From NCBI GenBank assembly GCA_905147135.1, contig LR990057.1, positions 2,046,001-2,110,000 on the forward strand: a stretch of 64,000 bases of DNA. The letters run 5' to 3'. Origin of the DNA: Blastobasis lacticolella (lineage: Eukaryota > Arthropoda > Insecta > Lepidoptera > Blastobasidae). A program made the position numbers and the translations under genes. Positions 21,104-31,800 of this stretch are shown one piece after another. Under the pieces are notes generated by a model. It was not told where the DNA came from. It ran no database searches and was given only the letters and a program-made list of their open reading frames with translations. The number at the start of each line of letters is the position of its first letter. Positions within the stretch are counted from its first letter, which is position 1.

Positions 21104-22309
21104 GTTTAAAAATTATCTAAGTAAAGCAAAAATGTTCCATAAAGAGTCGTGTGTATAGCGCAAAGAGTGGCGTGTGTAGGTGCCCGGTGTCTCGCCGGAG
21201 TAAGCCCTCGTACGCGCTGATCGGTCTGCATGCGTCGCCCCCTACCTGGATGAGCTCGCTTGACTTTCCCTTTGTTTTCCATTAGATTTTTGACTTTTGA
21301 AAAGAGATTAATTAACGTAATCCTAATTCCATTAATATTTTAAGCAAGATTTCGTTTAAGCAAGCCGAAAAGTACCGTTTGCAGACTGACTAAGCGACTA
21401 TGTTAGTTTGAGAAAATAGCTTCTGTTTCGTTATAATACTAATCCACCTTCTAGTTCGAAGGCTGGGATAACTCAAATAATATTCATTTTGTAAAATAAC
21501 ATGAAAAATCCTTCCACTTTTTTCACTTCCAACTTCAAACTCCCAGGCATCAGTCTGAATTTATTTCTCTAGCCGTTAATAAATTTCAAATTTATCACAG
21601 CTACAGTCTTTTTCATGGGCATAAAATAGAAATAAAATCTTCGCCATCATGACATCGATCTATGGTTCGTCACTGCTTGACAACTTCACAACAACTTATA
21701 AAACTATTTATGCCAAGATATTTATTAAAAATCATACAGAATCATAAAGAGTTTACATACATACATACATACAGAAAACACGTATTCAAGGCCAAAAGGA
21801 AATAAATTAACAAAACAAGAAGGTACGTCAAGAAATACATAATTCGTTGACCATTTAGGAGCAATGGTCGCATCCAAATAAACATAGTATCCAGAATCTC
21901 TCTTTTTCAGAATATAATATATTTATTTATTAATTTAAAACTTCATGCACATTACAGTACCATACCAATATAATGAATCGGAGAGCCATTAAAGCCTGAA
22001 TGGCCCAACCCAAGGAAATACCAACATAATATATTAGGTACATTAAAATTTAAAATAAATATTTCTACGAGCAAAGCAGTTGTTTGTAAAGAAATCCTAA
22101 TAACTGTAAGTACAAGGGCAAGACCCTACAGCATACAGCAAGCTTTGTCTGCTAGGTTGTACCCCTGAGGCGCTCTCCTAATTAGCAACGGTCGTGGGAC
22201 GGGCGGGCGGTTTTGAGGTCTCGTCATCATCCGCCGTACGACGGTTACCTACACTTTAACCTGCCTTACAGTTTAACCTGAACTCCTTCAAGGCCAGAGT
22301 GAATGGACA
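21104..22309. other. Unassigned stretch
   Basis: Contains a short CATA microsatellite at 21757-21772 and a reversed LINE 3' tail at 21925-21965 (TTATTTATTAATTTAAAACT then TCATGCACATTACAGTAC). Confidence 0.4.
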
Positions 22310-22475
22310 TTATTTTTTTTGTCTAGGGAGACACACGGATGGACAGTTCACCTGCAACCGAAGGTGAGCGGATGCGGTGCCGGTCTTTTAGACACCTGTA
22401 TCCCTTTGAAGAATCCCATGTTATAGTGCAAAAGAAAGACTTTGGAGGGAGCTCAATCCACACTTGCGCGTGCGC
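22310..22475 (-). mobile_element. Degenerate LINE C-terminal fragment
   Basis: Poly-T (22311-22320) followed on the minus strand by a remnant like ELPPKSFFCTITWDSSKGYR, a decayed version of the 'WNELPA-VFPLDYDMGSFKR' block at 9.6 kb. Confidence 0.5.
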
Positions 22476-22479
22476 TGTA

Positions 22480-22560
22480 AAAAGGCTCGCGATGGCCGTA
22501 CGTTATGTGTTTCTAGACAAGCATGCTCAACATTCGGCCGCATAGTCGCTTCCTATTAGG
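22480..22560 (+). mobile_element. LINE 3' fragment ('FLDKHAQHSAA')
   Basis: GTTTCTAGACAAGCATGCTC then AACATTCGGCCGCATAGTCG: the same coding end as at 6640-6800, in forward orientation. Confidence 0.55.
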
Positions 22561-23029
22561 TTACAGACAGAAATGCTATAGAATTCGTTTTTGCCTTCAT
22601 CCTTGGACACGATTGCTATGGCGGGCGTACTTCACACATCTTTTTTCGCCTTCGTTTCAGTGTTAAGTTATAGTTACTATACATAGGCCAAAATGTGGGA
22701 TCTCCTAAAGGCCCGTATTAATGAACTGATCTCAATATCGATCGATAATGACATCTGAACAACGTATGATTTGGTAAAATTTTCGCGTATCAGATGTTAT
22801 TTACATGAACAGTCCATACGGTTCGCTGTCTATACCAGGAGTGCATGTCCTTTTAAACTTCGCTTAGGTAAATTTCTTGTCAGCTGGGCGAGTTGACCTC
22901 TTTTAGAAATGAGTAATGTTCGTTTTGATATTGGGAGAATTATTTCTATAATTTAAATTAAGTTATCTTCATATAATGTCACTGTGCGCGCGAACGCCTA
23001 CGCACAGAATATTAATACTAAGGCCGGCC
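22561..23029. other. Unassigned stretch
   Basis: No gene or repeat assigned. Confidence 0.35.
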
Positions 23030-23200
23030 GCATACATTTGTTATCTGAATTCGAATTTTGAACGCGACCAATTAGGATCCAAAACCGCGAACACCAATCA
23101 AAAGCCAGCGTGAAAAGTGTCGCAAAATCTGATTGGTTGAATTTGTAATTCCTATTGGGAAACCGAATAACGTACTGGATTCCAACAGACAATATTATAG
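23030..23200. mobile_element. Inverted-repeat element, copy 2 of the 7.0-kb type
   Basis: TAAGGCCGGCCGCATACATT at left, GACCAATTAGGATCC in the core, and TTGGGAAACCGAATAACGTA at right resemble the 7031-7196 element part by part. Ends are diverged. Confidence 0.5.
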
Positions 23201-23681
23201 GTAATAAGCCGTTTTTAAGTGTAGCATCCTAACAATTGATGTAGATGGCGCGCTCTAACAGATCTAACTAACCTCTTGATTTTAAAATACTATTGTTGTT
23301 GTTGTATGGCAATACTATAAGTATGACTGAAATTATTCATTGCCTCAGAACAGATGAAATGACATTAAAACGCTAAAGTGCTACCATAATAATCTAAAGT
23401 GGTTGAGCCCCGAGGAGCACTAACATCTAAAAACCGTCGAATTACTAGATCTAAAGTAAATTGCATCGATATAAAGATAAAATTCAATACCGTACAGCCA
23501 AGAGGTAATAATGTTTCAGTCGTTAGGGTATGCCGTCTATGGGAATTTATAGGTAACTTGTGTTGAAAACGGCTAATTGGGTCAATTAAAATTAAAGCTA
23601 ACGAGCAAAATTTACCAATCACAGAGCCGTTTTCAACGCAGTGCCTTCACTTAGCTGACGAGCACTGAGAACGCGTAGTAA
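23201..23681. other. Spacer with a small inverted pair
   Basis: GTTGAAAACGGCTAATTGG near 23562 and CCAATCACAGAGCCGTTTTCAAC near 23613 are inverted. Part of this (AGAGCCGTTTTCAACGCAGT then GCCTTCACTTAGCTGACGAG) recurs at 27155-27205, so it is a dispersed element. Confidence 0.45.
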
Positions 23682-24172
23682 CGTTACTTTAAAAAGTAAT
23701 ATTTACGAATACTGGATATAAGAGATCACTCCTACAATAGAAATACACCATAAAACCGATCAAAGTTTTTTTTTTTAATGTCATACGGCAGGCAAACAGG
23801 CAAGCGGGCTACCTGATGGAAAGTGGCCACCACTGCCCATAGACACCAGCAACACCAAGAGCATCGCCAATGCGTTGCTCACCTCTATAACACGTTGCTC
23901 TGGCAGCAAAAAGGCAAATGCCACTCCACTGCCAAAGCCACGGTTCCCCAAATCCCCACCCCATGGAGCACTGGAAACCTTACTTACCGGCAGAAACACA
24001 ATACTATTTAAAAGAGTATTATTAAGCTGCGATATTCTGTAAGGTGGAGGTACTTCCCCAGTCGGGCGGCTCCAATTCGAACGAGACTCGTTACTTTAAC
24101 AAGTAATATTTACGAATACTGGATATAGGAGATCACTCCTACAATCGTAATCCACCATGAAACCGATCAAAG
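23682..24172. repeat. 84-bp direct repeats flanking a Rep-D insertion
   Basis: Left copy 23682-23765 and right copy 24089-24172 align over 84 bp with 6 differences by eye. The Rep-D element fills the space between them almost exactly (23766-24086). Either the target duplication is unusually long or the element landed between pre-existing tandem copies. Confidence 0.85.
23766..24086 (-). mobile_element. Rep-D copy 1
   Basis: Family of about 345 bp. On the minus strand it reads (from 5') TCTCGTTCGAATTGGAGCCG, GACTGGGGAAGTACCTCCAC, CTCCATGGGGTGGGGATTTG, and then the LINE-like 3' block CCATCAGGTAGCCCGCTTGC and an A-tail. This copy lacks the first 25 bp or so. Confidence 0.85.
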
Positions 24173-24624
24173 TAAAAAGTAACTTTACACAAAGGACTCA
24201 AGGATCAATATCGTTCTTCCGAAAACACTTCGACATCAAGAGGAAATAACCATCCTCGATGTCCCAAATCATAACCGACAAATTGCGATCGAGAAAGTTC
24301 TATGGCAAACCTGACTCGAATTTGATTTGACAAGTACGTGCGTCGCCACTGTAGTGTTTTCTTTAGCCCTATCTTTTAACACTGGAGAGAAACTTCTAGT
24401 TCAAGTTTCGGCCGCTTGTAAATTAGATAGGTTTGTGGGACTGTCCTTGGATGAGAATAAGTGCTTCTATAAGAAAAATTGGCTGTCAGTGGCTTCTCTT
24501 CTGTGACATGGGATACTGTTAGGTCTGAATAACAATCTTTATTCATCCATCATACAATCTCATGGGTTTATCCTTCTTATACGGTCAAATGCCAGGATAA
24601 AAAAAAAAAAAAAAAATACTAGTT
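24173..24624. other. Unassigned stretch
   Basis: Ends in an A-run at 24600-24616. No coding evidence. Confidence 0.35.
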
Positions 24625-25035
24625 TTTGCCCGCGACTTCGTCCGCTTGGAAATAGTTTTTAGCCCTAAGTTTATCGTTTTCCCGAGCGACCATTTTAAAT
24701 GACCTCTCTAATGTATAAAAGCTAGTTACTATGGAGAGGTCAAGCTGTATCTCGGTCAAGCTGTATCTCTGGTAACCGAATTAGATGAAACATGGCCAAG
24801 ATTTTTAGTTAGACCCCAAATTACCAAACTCTGAAAAGTCCATCAAAATCCATTTGGCGCCATTTCCATATTTCTGATAGTTTAGCTGGTCTATTGTGGT
24901 TCTAAATCAGGTGTTCCAGTTCCCAAAATCAATTATACCCTAAATGTTTCCCAGGCTTAATAGCTACACAACAAAAAAACTTTCATTCAAATCCGCCTGG
25001 TAGTTCCGGAGTTTATAAAAAATTTAATAATTATT
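24625..25035 (+). repeat. Dispersed non-coding repeat ('CCCGCGACTTCGTCCGC')
   Basis: Starts TTTTTGCCCGCGACTTCGTC and runs through CCATTTGGCGCCATTTCCAT, TTTAGCTGGTCTATTGTGGT and GTAGTTCCGGAGTTTATAAA. An inverted second copy is at 30285-30810. A short internal duplication TCAAGCTGTATCTC is present at 24747-24775. Class uncertain. Confidence 0.7.
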
Positions 25036-26345
25036 TTTCTATTCCTATTTCTTCATTGCCCTAAATTATTTTTTTGTAAATATATTTAATGTACAGATTT
25101 AAGTTACAACACACTGTCACACCAACCTATGTTAGGTTGACGTTCACATTTCACGTTTTCAACGCATACCTCCAATTACGCAATTTCCCCTGAAAAATAA
25201 TTGTTTCAGGTGCCGTAATACGCTGTAACGTTACACGCCTAATTCCTCATCAGCCGCGCACTGTTAATTACTGTCATTTGTTATTCGTAATAGCCGATTA
25301 AGCCAGCAAACAATGAGAAGCAAATAACAGAATCTACTCGTTGTTAGCTATATCTTACCGTTAATTTTACTACAGATATTATAATAGTTGTTACGGTAAT
25401 TCGGGTGAATATGAATTTATGTGTTATTCAGACATACGTGGGGTACACTAACAGACTTGCGTAGCTCATTAATAAAACAATTTACATGTAAAGTAATATT
25501 TGCTGGTTTTTGAAGAATTGTGTATTTTAAGTACTTTTCTATTCGGTCAAACTATTTTTGTAAACATAAAGCGCGAGCCGCTCTTACGAAAGCATTGCGT
25601 AAGTTGCGCGTTCGAGGCGCACTAAATAGATCAAAAGGAGAATACCGTTTTATTACACAATCGAATGGAGCTACGATTGTAACACTAATCAAAATGCAAT
25701 CGAATGTGATTGGTCTTTTATTAGCAGAATATAGTAGCAGAATACCAAAAACGTGTCAAACGCCCGTTAGTTGCGATGTCGATCCAATTACAATTCGATT
25801 GCTACATTTGTAAATTAGCAGACACCAGGTCCTGGTGGGCTGTCTGCTTGTTTTTCACTGCGTAGAATTAAACGAATTTAGCTTGGATGACTCAGGCTGA
25901 CTCCTCAGGTTTGACAGTCCCGTGAAATTAATAGATAGCCGGTCTCGCTCATCTCTGAGGGAAGTAAACGAGACGCAAAATCAAGACAACCAGAGACAAT
26001 GAAAGGTGCAAACGGTGATCCAGTATAACATACTAATCCTCAAAGTAAAGAAATTCGATTAACTTTATATAACGGAACGCGGCTAAGTGAAAAATCCGGT
26101 GTCTGAAGAAATACCCGGAAAATTGCGGCGGCACACTCCGCGGTTCAGTTTTATCCGGGTTAGACGGTTTTCTTTTATAATACGGTAACAATAATAATGC
26201 GCACTAGTGTTGTAATAGTAAAATAGTGTCTATCTATATGTTTGTTAAAATAGGATGTTTACAGATTATTTTTTTTTATCAACAGAACGATATATTAATT
26301 TGGTCCCAAAAGAAGTAATTAAAAAAAAATTTATATATAATATTA
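25036..26345. other. Unassigned stretch with one hairpin
   Basis: The 97-codon frame at 25520-25813 has no recognised domain. A strong hairpin with outer arms GCAGACA/TGTCTGC and inner CCAGG/CCTGG lies at 25818-25848. No other structure assigned. Confidence 0.35.
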
Positions 26346-26585
26346 CGCTTGTACAAATTCATACAGTGCCATTTAGCTCCAAATGAAGCAAAGCTTGTGT
26401 TATGGGTACTAGGTAACAAATAAACTACCTTTATACTTTTAAATACTTAGGTACTTTTTATACAAAAATCACCCAGACCCGTAACAGAATTGAAAATTCA
26501 TCATTTAAATTTCTGCTCGGCCGGAATCGAACCCGGTACCTCTGCGTGGCAGACCGGCATGTTAACCAAATGAACCACTCAGGTC
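26346..26585 (-). mobile_element. SINE-A copy
   Basis: Complete copy. Head at 26515-26585 on minus with GGTACCGGGTTCGATTCCGG; body to AAATGGCACTGTATGAATTT. Confidence 0.85.
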
Positions 26586-26685
26586 ATCTAAAAAAGTAAA
26601 GTTTACTTAATAAGGATAACCTACTCAATTGCCAACACCTATACCCATTATTATCACAAGTTTATTCAGCTCATTACAAGCTCAT

Positions 26686-27090
26686 TTAGCTCATTACAAA
26701 CACAAACATAATTTTATTATCAATTAAAAATAAGTATTTGCACTGAACAACGATTGAGCCAACGAATCTCGTAATACAATACATATGACCGTTGGAAAAA
26801 TAGAAGTAGGTATTAGAATTATTTGGTATCAAGCGAGTTCTGGACTCCAGCCCAATACACATATTATGGCAGATCATCTGGAAACCGCCGCAAAGCCCGC
26901 ACCAACGTAAGAAATCTCCGGAAAATTGAGAAGGACTTATTTGAATATTATTCAATGGATAGCCGTCAATAAAAAAGACAGTTGGGGTTTTTGAGAAATG
27001 GATATAACATAGAGGAAGAAAACGCCGGATATAATAAATACACCGGTATTCAGAAACAACTATGAGGTCAAACGAACGCACAGGGTTCAA
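26686..27090 (-). other. 134-codon open frame, unidentified
   Basis: Long for AT-rich DNA. The product is rich in aromatic residues, Cys and Ile, e.g. DFLRWCGLCGGFQMICHN in the middle. No motif I recognise and no visible splice or promoter context. Could be a decayed transposon frame or chance. Confidence 0.25.
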
Positions 27091-27349
27091 CTGACATTAC
27101 TTGAGTGACGATTGGCACTATCCAAATCAAAACGAACAAAATTGACCAATCATAGAACCGTACTGAACACAGCGCATTCACTTAGGAGACGAGAAATGTG
27201 AGAACGCATTATTTAGACAAGTGATGCTTGAGAAAACGGATCACGGATGTAAGTATCTCAATAAGCTTCACTATTTGAAATCTACATAGGCCTCCGTTCC
27301 GTACGACTTCAGTTATTTTTTTTTACGATTATTTATTACGATTTCGTAT

Positions 27350-28090
27350 TTCAGTTAGTATCGCTGCGACTCGCAAGCGAGACGTACAGGGTACGAAACC
27401 CGCTGCAGCCATGTACCAATCTTTCTGAGTTATGTTTATTAGCTGATTACCAAGTAGAGGTGTTCGTTATATTATATAAAGGGTATATTATAACGCTATA
27501 AAAATATACTTATAACACCTAATATTAACAGATAATATTTTCGGCTACTAATTTATTGCCATTTCACACAACATAATATTATTCTAATTACCTTTTGTTA
27601 TTAATATTCGATTGTTGTGTTATTTTTTCTATTATGTACCTATGCGATTAACGTCGTCGAAAGTAGCAAAACTAATGTTTTTACGTGGTATTACAAATAT
27701 ATTGATTTTTAATGCATTTTTATATACAAATCTGTTCTCCAAAGTACTAAATCAACGGTCAACAAAAATATAAACTGAAAAACGGCGATTGTTATACGGA
27801 ATGTATAATTATATTTGTTACGTTAAAAATAACATAATATTATGTAAAAGCATAGCGTTCTGTTATGTTATATGAATATAACGGATCCGTGCACCTCTAT
27901 TACTAACCGATGCTCTTACGGTGATCGAAAACATCTACGACTAAAAGTTTAACTACGATCCAATCTGGTCAGGTTCTCCTGGTCCAGGTTCCAGGGTCAT
28001 GGAAGTAATTATCTGATCTCCCAAATTCTGGACCATGGTCAAGGCGGAATGCGTGCACAACCGAGCCATTAACGTCAAGCTGATTATTTT
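27350..28090 (+). mobile_element. SINE-B copy split by a hAT-like MITE
   Basis: Head at 27350-27415 (TCGCAAGCGAGACGTACAGG then GTACGAAACCCGCTGCAGCC), body to 27454, then the MITE, then body and tail 27900-28090 (ACTAACCGATGCTCTTACGG, CAATCTGGTCAGGTTCTCC, CACAACCGAGCCATTAACG). Confidence 0.8.
27455..27899. mobile_element. hAT-like MITE, 445 bp
   Basis: Ends TAGAGGTGTTCGTTATATTA and (inverted) TAGAGGTGCACGGATCCGTT then ATATTCATATAAC. The AGAGGTG terminus is of the hAT CAGAGGTG type. Flanked by 8-bp TTACCAAG and TTACTAAC, matching the ATACTAAC of intact SINE-B copies. Very AT-rich, with no transposase. Confidence 0.75.
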
Positions 28091-28404
28091 ACGTTTTAGT
28101 ACGACTTCAGATTTCCCCACTATTTCATTCCTTACGAAACAATGACAAAGGTCGACCATTAATCTCGCGTGAGGACGTCCCTAGCGCTTTTTTCACCGCC
28201 TTCTTTTGATCACGAAAAGTATCTCCCGCGGGGAAGTTAAAAGTTAACTCAGTCACAAAATCAACTCACAACATGATAAAAAAACCATGAAACCTTAATA
28301 ACACCACGTACTTGTTTCCCAAGATACAATGAGATAATAACTCAACGGGATGAAGACAACCCAAGAGGCTCGTTCGTTTTGTCATGACAGATTACATAAT
28401 TTAC
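28091..28404. other. Unassigned spacer
   Basis: No gene or repeat assigned. Confidence 0.35.
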
Positions 28405-28753
28405 TTTTTTTTTTTTTTTATGTCATACGATAGGCAAACAGGCAAGCGGGCCACCTGATGGAAAGCGGTCACCACTGCCTATAGAAATTAGCAACACCAA
28501 GAGTATCGCCAATGCGTTGCCTACCTCTATAACACGTTGCTCTGGCAGCAAAAGGCAAATGTCACTCCACTGCCAAAGCCGCGGTTCCCCAAATCCCCAC
28601 CCCATGGAGCACTGGAAACCTTACTCACCGGCATAAACACAATACTATTTAAAAGAATATTATTTAGCTGCGATATTCTGTAAGGTGGAGGTACTTCCCC
28701 AGTCGGGCGGCTCCAATTCGAACGAGATACCCCGCTATGCCCTACCTCTCTTA
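28405..28753 (-). mobile_element. Rep-D copy 2, full length
   Basis: Poly-T 28406-28420 at the 3' end. The 5' end is AAGAGAGGTAGGGCATAGCG (minus), the same terminus as copies 3 and 4. Interior nearly identical to the 40.9-kb copy. Confidence 0.85.
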
Positions 28754-29094
28754 AATGCCCTAACTCTATTCCTTGCTTGGTCTCGCGCAGATTGTTGATC
28801 AGTTATCGTTAAAAAATATACTGTTTATTAAGTTGGTTTATTACTGTTTATAAACTATTTGCAGTTATAAAAAAATATGCACAAATGTATATAAAATACA
28901 TACTATAAATAAAAAGTCATCCACACCGCTGCCTCTCGGTATGGTGCCCAGAAAGCTGGCTGTGTTGGGTAGCGATGCTAATCCATTGCCCGAGGAACGA
29001 GCCAGCTTCCTTGTCACTAGTGTCATTAAATGTTTTGGAAAGTTCTTTAAAGAACCTTAAAAATTTAAATTTATCGATACCATACATTGACTAG
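28754..29094. other. Unassigned spacer
   Basis: Contains an imperfect inverted pair (GAAAGCTGGCTGTGTTGGG and CGAGCCAGCTTCCTTG) near 28950-29015. Otherwise nothing assigned. Confidence 0.35.
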
Positions 29095-29225
29095 CCAATT
29101 GTTACAGGCCTGATGGTAAGCAGTCACCGCAGCCTATGGACGTTTGCAATACCAGAGGCGTCACCCACGCGTTGCCGACCCCGTAAAAACCTTTAAACCC
29201 CTTTCATGAAGAACTCCGTGTTGCA
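29095..29225 (-). mobile_element. LINE 3' end ('AGTGGTATA' type)
   Basis: GGCCTGATGGTAAGCAGTCA, CGCAGCCTATGGACGTTTGC, ACGCGTTGCCGACCCCGTAA and CTTTCATGAAGAACTCCGTG are the reverse of the LINE end seen at 12.4 kb and 36.8 kb. Confidence 0.7.
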
Positions 29226-29556
29226 CTCTCCATGTTTTTCGTAAGTGCATTTCCTCTTGTTTCTTTATGTACTATTGTATGTACTATTTGGCTTTATGCT
29301 GTATTACGCATTATTAAACTGTTCTGTGTACTATTATGCTTGATAGCCATGGAGCACAGATCCAGTTGATGTCATATTTTTTCCGAATACATTCATAATG
29401 TAATCAGCGTATCTCTGACAAGCTACAGTATTATACAGCAACTTAAATAACATCAGATCCAGCCTGTAGTTCTTAAATACAGAGCACATCATGTACTACA
29501 ATTTTTTATATTACAAGCAAATGAGAACGCTTAAATATATCTACTAACTTTACAAT

Positions 29557-29742
29557 TATGAATTAAATAACCTTTTGTACACTAGGTCCACTTTATTATA
29601 CAAATTTAAATAAATTGCTACCGGTTTCAAATTACTCATCTTCAGGCAATCTCCAGGCTTAAGTAATTTGAAACCGGTTGCAATTTAATAAAATGTGTAT
29701 AATAAAGTGGACCTAGTGTACAAAAAGGTTATTTAATTCATA
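29557..29742. mobile_element. 186-bp foldback element
   Basis: Left arm from TATGAATTAAATAACCTTTT, through GTACACTAGGTCCACTTTAT, to CCGGTTTCAAATTA. The right arm is its inverted complement with few differences, leaving a central loop of about 30 bp (CTCATCTTCAGGCAATCTCC region). No ORF. A long perfect stem suggests a recent or conserved foldback/MITE. Confidence 0.85.
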
Positions 29743-30284
29743 CTAATGGAGTTCCATCACGAAGTCACAACACAAAGTGTAAAATATTTAGGTAATTTTG
29801 CAACAATTACTGTAACAAAGGCTCGAAACAAACAGAACTGCGCTATAATTACCACGTTTTCAGTGCAACATGAGCAGTTTATATTCGTACCGCTAATAAT
29901 TGAACCGGATTTCACCGGATAGCTGGTTACCCGGATAAAGGCAAACAGAGCTGAACCGGTATAAAAGTGACCGGGCCATCGATTGACCCAGAAAGCGTCG
30001 CTTGTGAAGAATGCTGCAATTTAACGGGCTCGTCTAAAATAAAATGGATATAACAGGAGCAGAGGTGCACTGTACAAGCAGTCCGGAGTTTTATAGCGGA
30101 GAGCGGGGGTCGAGAACCTTTTTCAATACTAGTTTAGGTTGTATATATGTACTTATAATAAAAAAGTTTTTTTTATAAAAAGTAAAAGAAGCGTGCTTGT
30201 GCATTGAATATATTAAAAAAAATTAGGGCGGTGAAGAAATAGTAACAGAAAAATATTTTTTCAAATGAGTGTCTGTTTGTACAC
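29743..30284. other. Unassigned spacer
   Basis: No gene assigned. GGGCTCGTCTAAAATAAAATGG near 30027 resembles the terminal repeat of the 8.1-kb MITE. Confidence 0.3.
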
Positions 30285-30810
30285 ATTATATCTCCGGAAC
30301 GACTGGACATACTTGATTAAAACTATTTTATTGTGTAGCTATTAAGAATAGGCAACATATAGGGTATTGTTTTTGGAAACTGGAACAACTGATGTAGAAC
30401 CATAATAGACCAGCTAAACTATAAGAAATATAAAAATGGCGCCAAATGGATAGATAGATAGATAAACACTTTATTGCTCATAAAAAAATAACAGTATCAA
30501 TCAGTTACAGTAACAAGGAACACATATGAGCAAAGGCGGCCTTATCGCTACAAGCGATCTATTCCAGGCAACCTTTACAGAAATTGAGATTGAATTTTGA
30601 GGATGTTTTTACAGTTTGGTAGTTTCGGATGCAACGTAAAATCTAGGCCATATTTTATCTAATTCGGTTGGGTAGAACCAGCTTGACCTCTCAACAGTAC
30701 AAGCTTCATAAATTAGGGAGGTCATTTATAATTGTCACTCGGGAAAAGATAAACTGCCCCAAAAACGATTTCCACGCGGACAAAATCGCGGGCGGAAGCT
30801 GGTTATAAAT
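30285..30810 (-). repeat. Inverted copy of the 24.6-kb dispersed repeat, interrupted
   Basis: TATCTCCGGAACGACTGGAC, AACCATAATAGACCAGCTAA and ATGGCGCCAAATGGA (30285-30450), then ACAGTTTGGTAGTTTCGGAT to AAATCGCGGGCGGAAGCTGG (30610-30810), are the reverse complement of 24625-25035. A LINE end separates the parts. Confidence 0.7.
30452..30595 (-). mobile_element. LINE 3' end with GATA-repeat tail
   Basis: The TAGATAGATAGATA tail (plus) is followed by ACACTTTATTGCTCATAAAA, GAACACATATGAGCAAAGG and CTATTCCAGGCAACCTTTAC. The same 3' sequence (CAAAGGCGGACTTATCCCTC then TCTTCCAGGTAACCTTTGA) is at 39230-39290. Inserted in the dispersed repeat at CCAAATGGA. Confidence 0.7.
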
Positions 30811-31266
30811 AAATTACTGCGGCCACGAATGGTTTAGTTTGTTAAAGTCCGCAAATGCAAATAAGATAGCTGTAGTCATTAAGTTTAAAACAGTAAAATC
30901 AGTTTCATAAGTAACAAAGCTAGGTCGGAAAATGTACAGCTTCGTTTCACGTTGTTGTTTTCAACTTTGCGATCTTCAACCCAAGCGTTGAGATTGCGGC
31001 AAAAGCATCCAATCTAATGGAGGAGTCTCGAGTCCTGCAATGGGCAAGGGCCCAGGATCCGTAATTTTCGCACTATTTGTCCCAAATGTTTACGCTATTT
31101 TGGTTTCTATAGTAATGACAGAAAGCAATTTTAACATAATGTTTTAAACTATCGCGATTATTATCACACATTTAAAGGGTAATATCGGGCTACACGTCAA
31201 CAAAGGTACGCGGTAGGAAACCCGTAACATACCCTTAAAAAGCTTATTTAGTATTATTACAGTAAT
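30811..31266. other. Unassigned spacer
   Basis: No gene or repeat assigned. Confidence 0.3.
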
Positions 31267-31358
31267 CGTGTCGCACACGCACTGTCTTCGCGTAGTTACC
31301 GCGTAGACTGCACGTTTTCTGTCCGGTTGCTACGCGGTGACTACGCGGGCACGACACG
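31267..31358. mobile_element. GC-rich inverted-repeat element, copy 1
   Basis: CGTAGTTACCGCGTAG (left) pairs with CTACGCGGTGACTACG (right), and CGTGTCG with CGACACG. The core GTAGACTGCACGTTTTCTGT then CCGGTTGCT is identical to the 42.8-kb copy. Short, non-coding. Confidence 0.7.
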
Positions 31359-31724
31359 TTCGCGTTTACTTCATACTCGTACAACTTTGGCGTGTAAGAA
31401 TTATATACTCTATAATGTTCTCTCATAATAACTTTATTCAGTAATGAAATCCCTTTCTCAATAATAATACCATTCCCAGATTTACCCCTCTCAACCCATT
31501 TTCGGCATACGCGCCATTGGTTCGGCACCCCTGCCTTAGAGTGTCAGCTGTTTATTGAGATCGTTGTTCTTATCACGTCGTAAATATTTTAACACTTTCA
31601 TTGTGACAAAGCAATTTACCATCTATTCCTTCATAAACTAGTTTTTGACCGCGACTTCGTTTTTGTGGATAATTTTATGTGTGAAACAGTATATATCCTT
31701 GCAATCCTCCATGTTCACGGTTGG
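31359..31724. other. Unassigned spacer
   Basis: TAGTTTTTGACCGCGACTTC at about 31637 resembles the start of the dispersed repeat at 24.6 kb. Otherwise nothing. Confidence 0.3.
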
Positions 31725-31800
31725 AAATATTCTAATGTGAAGGAGGTTGAAGCCCAGCAGTGGACTGTTGGGTTATTGACGCGATGTAGATAATAGTAAT
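31725..31800 (+). mobile_element. RTE-type LINE 3' tail
   Basis: GGAGGTTGAAGCCCAGCAGT then GGACTGTTGGGTTATTGACG: a short version of the 'GEAYAQQW' end of an RTE element. Confidence 0.5.

Noticed and set aside
28735..28753. Pol III promoter in Rep-D
   Set aside because: GGGCATAGCGG and CGTTCGAATTGG resemble A and B boxes but lie only about 13 bases apart, too close for a tRNA-type promoter.
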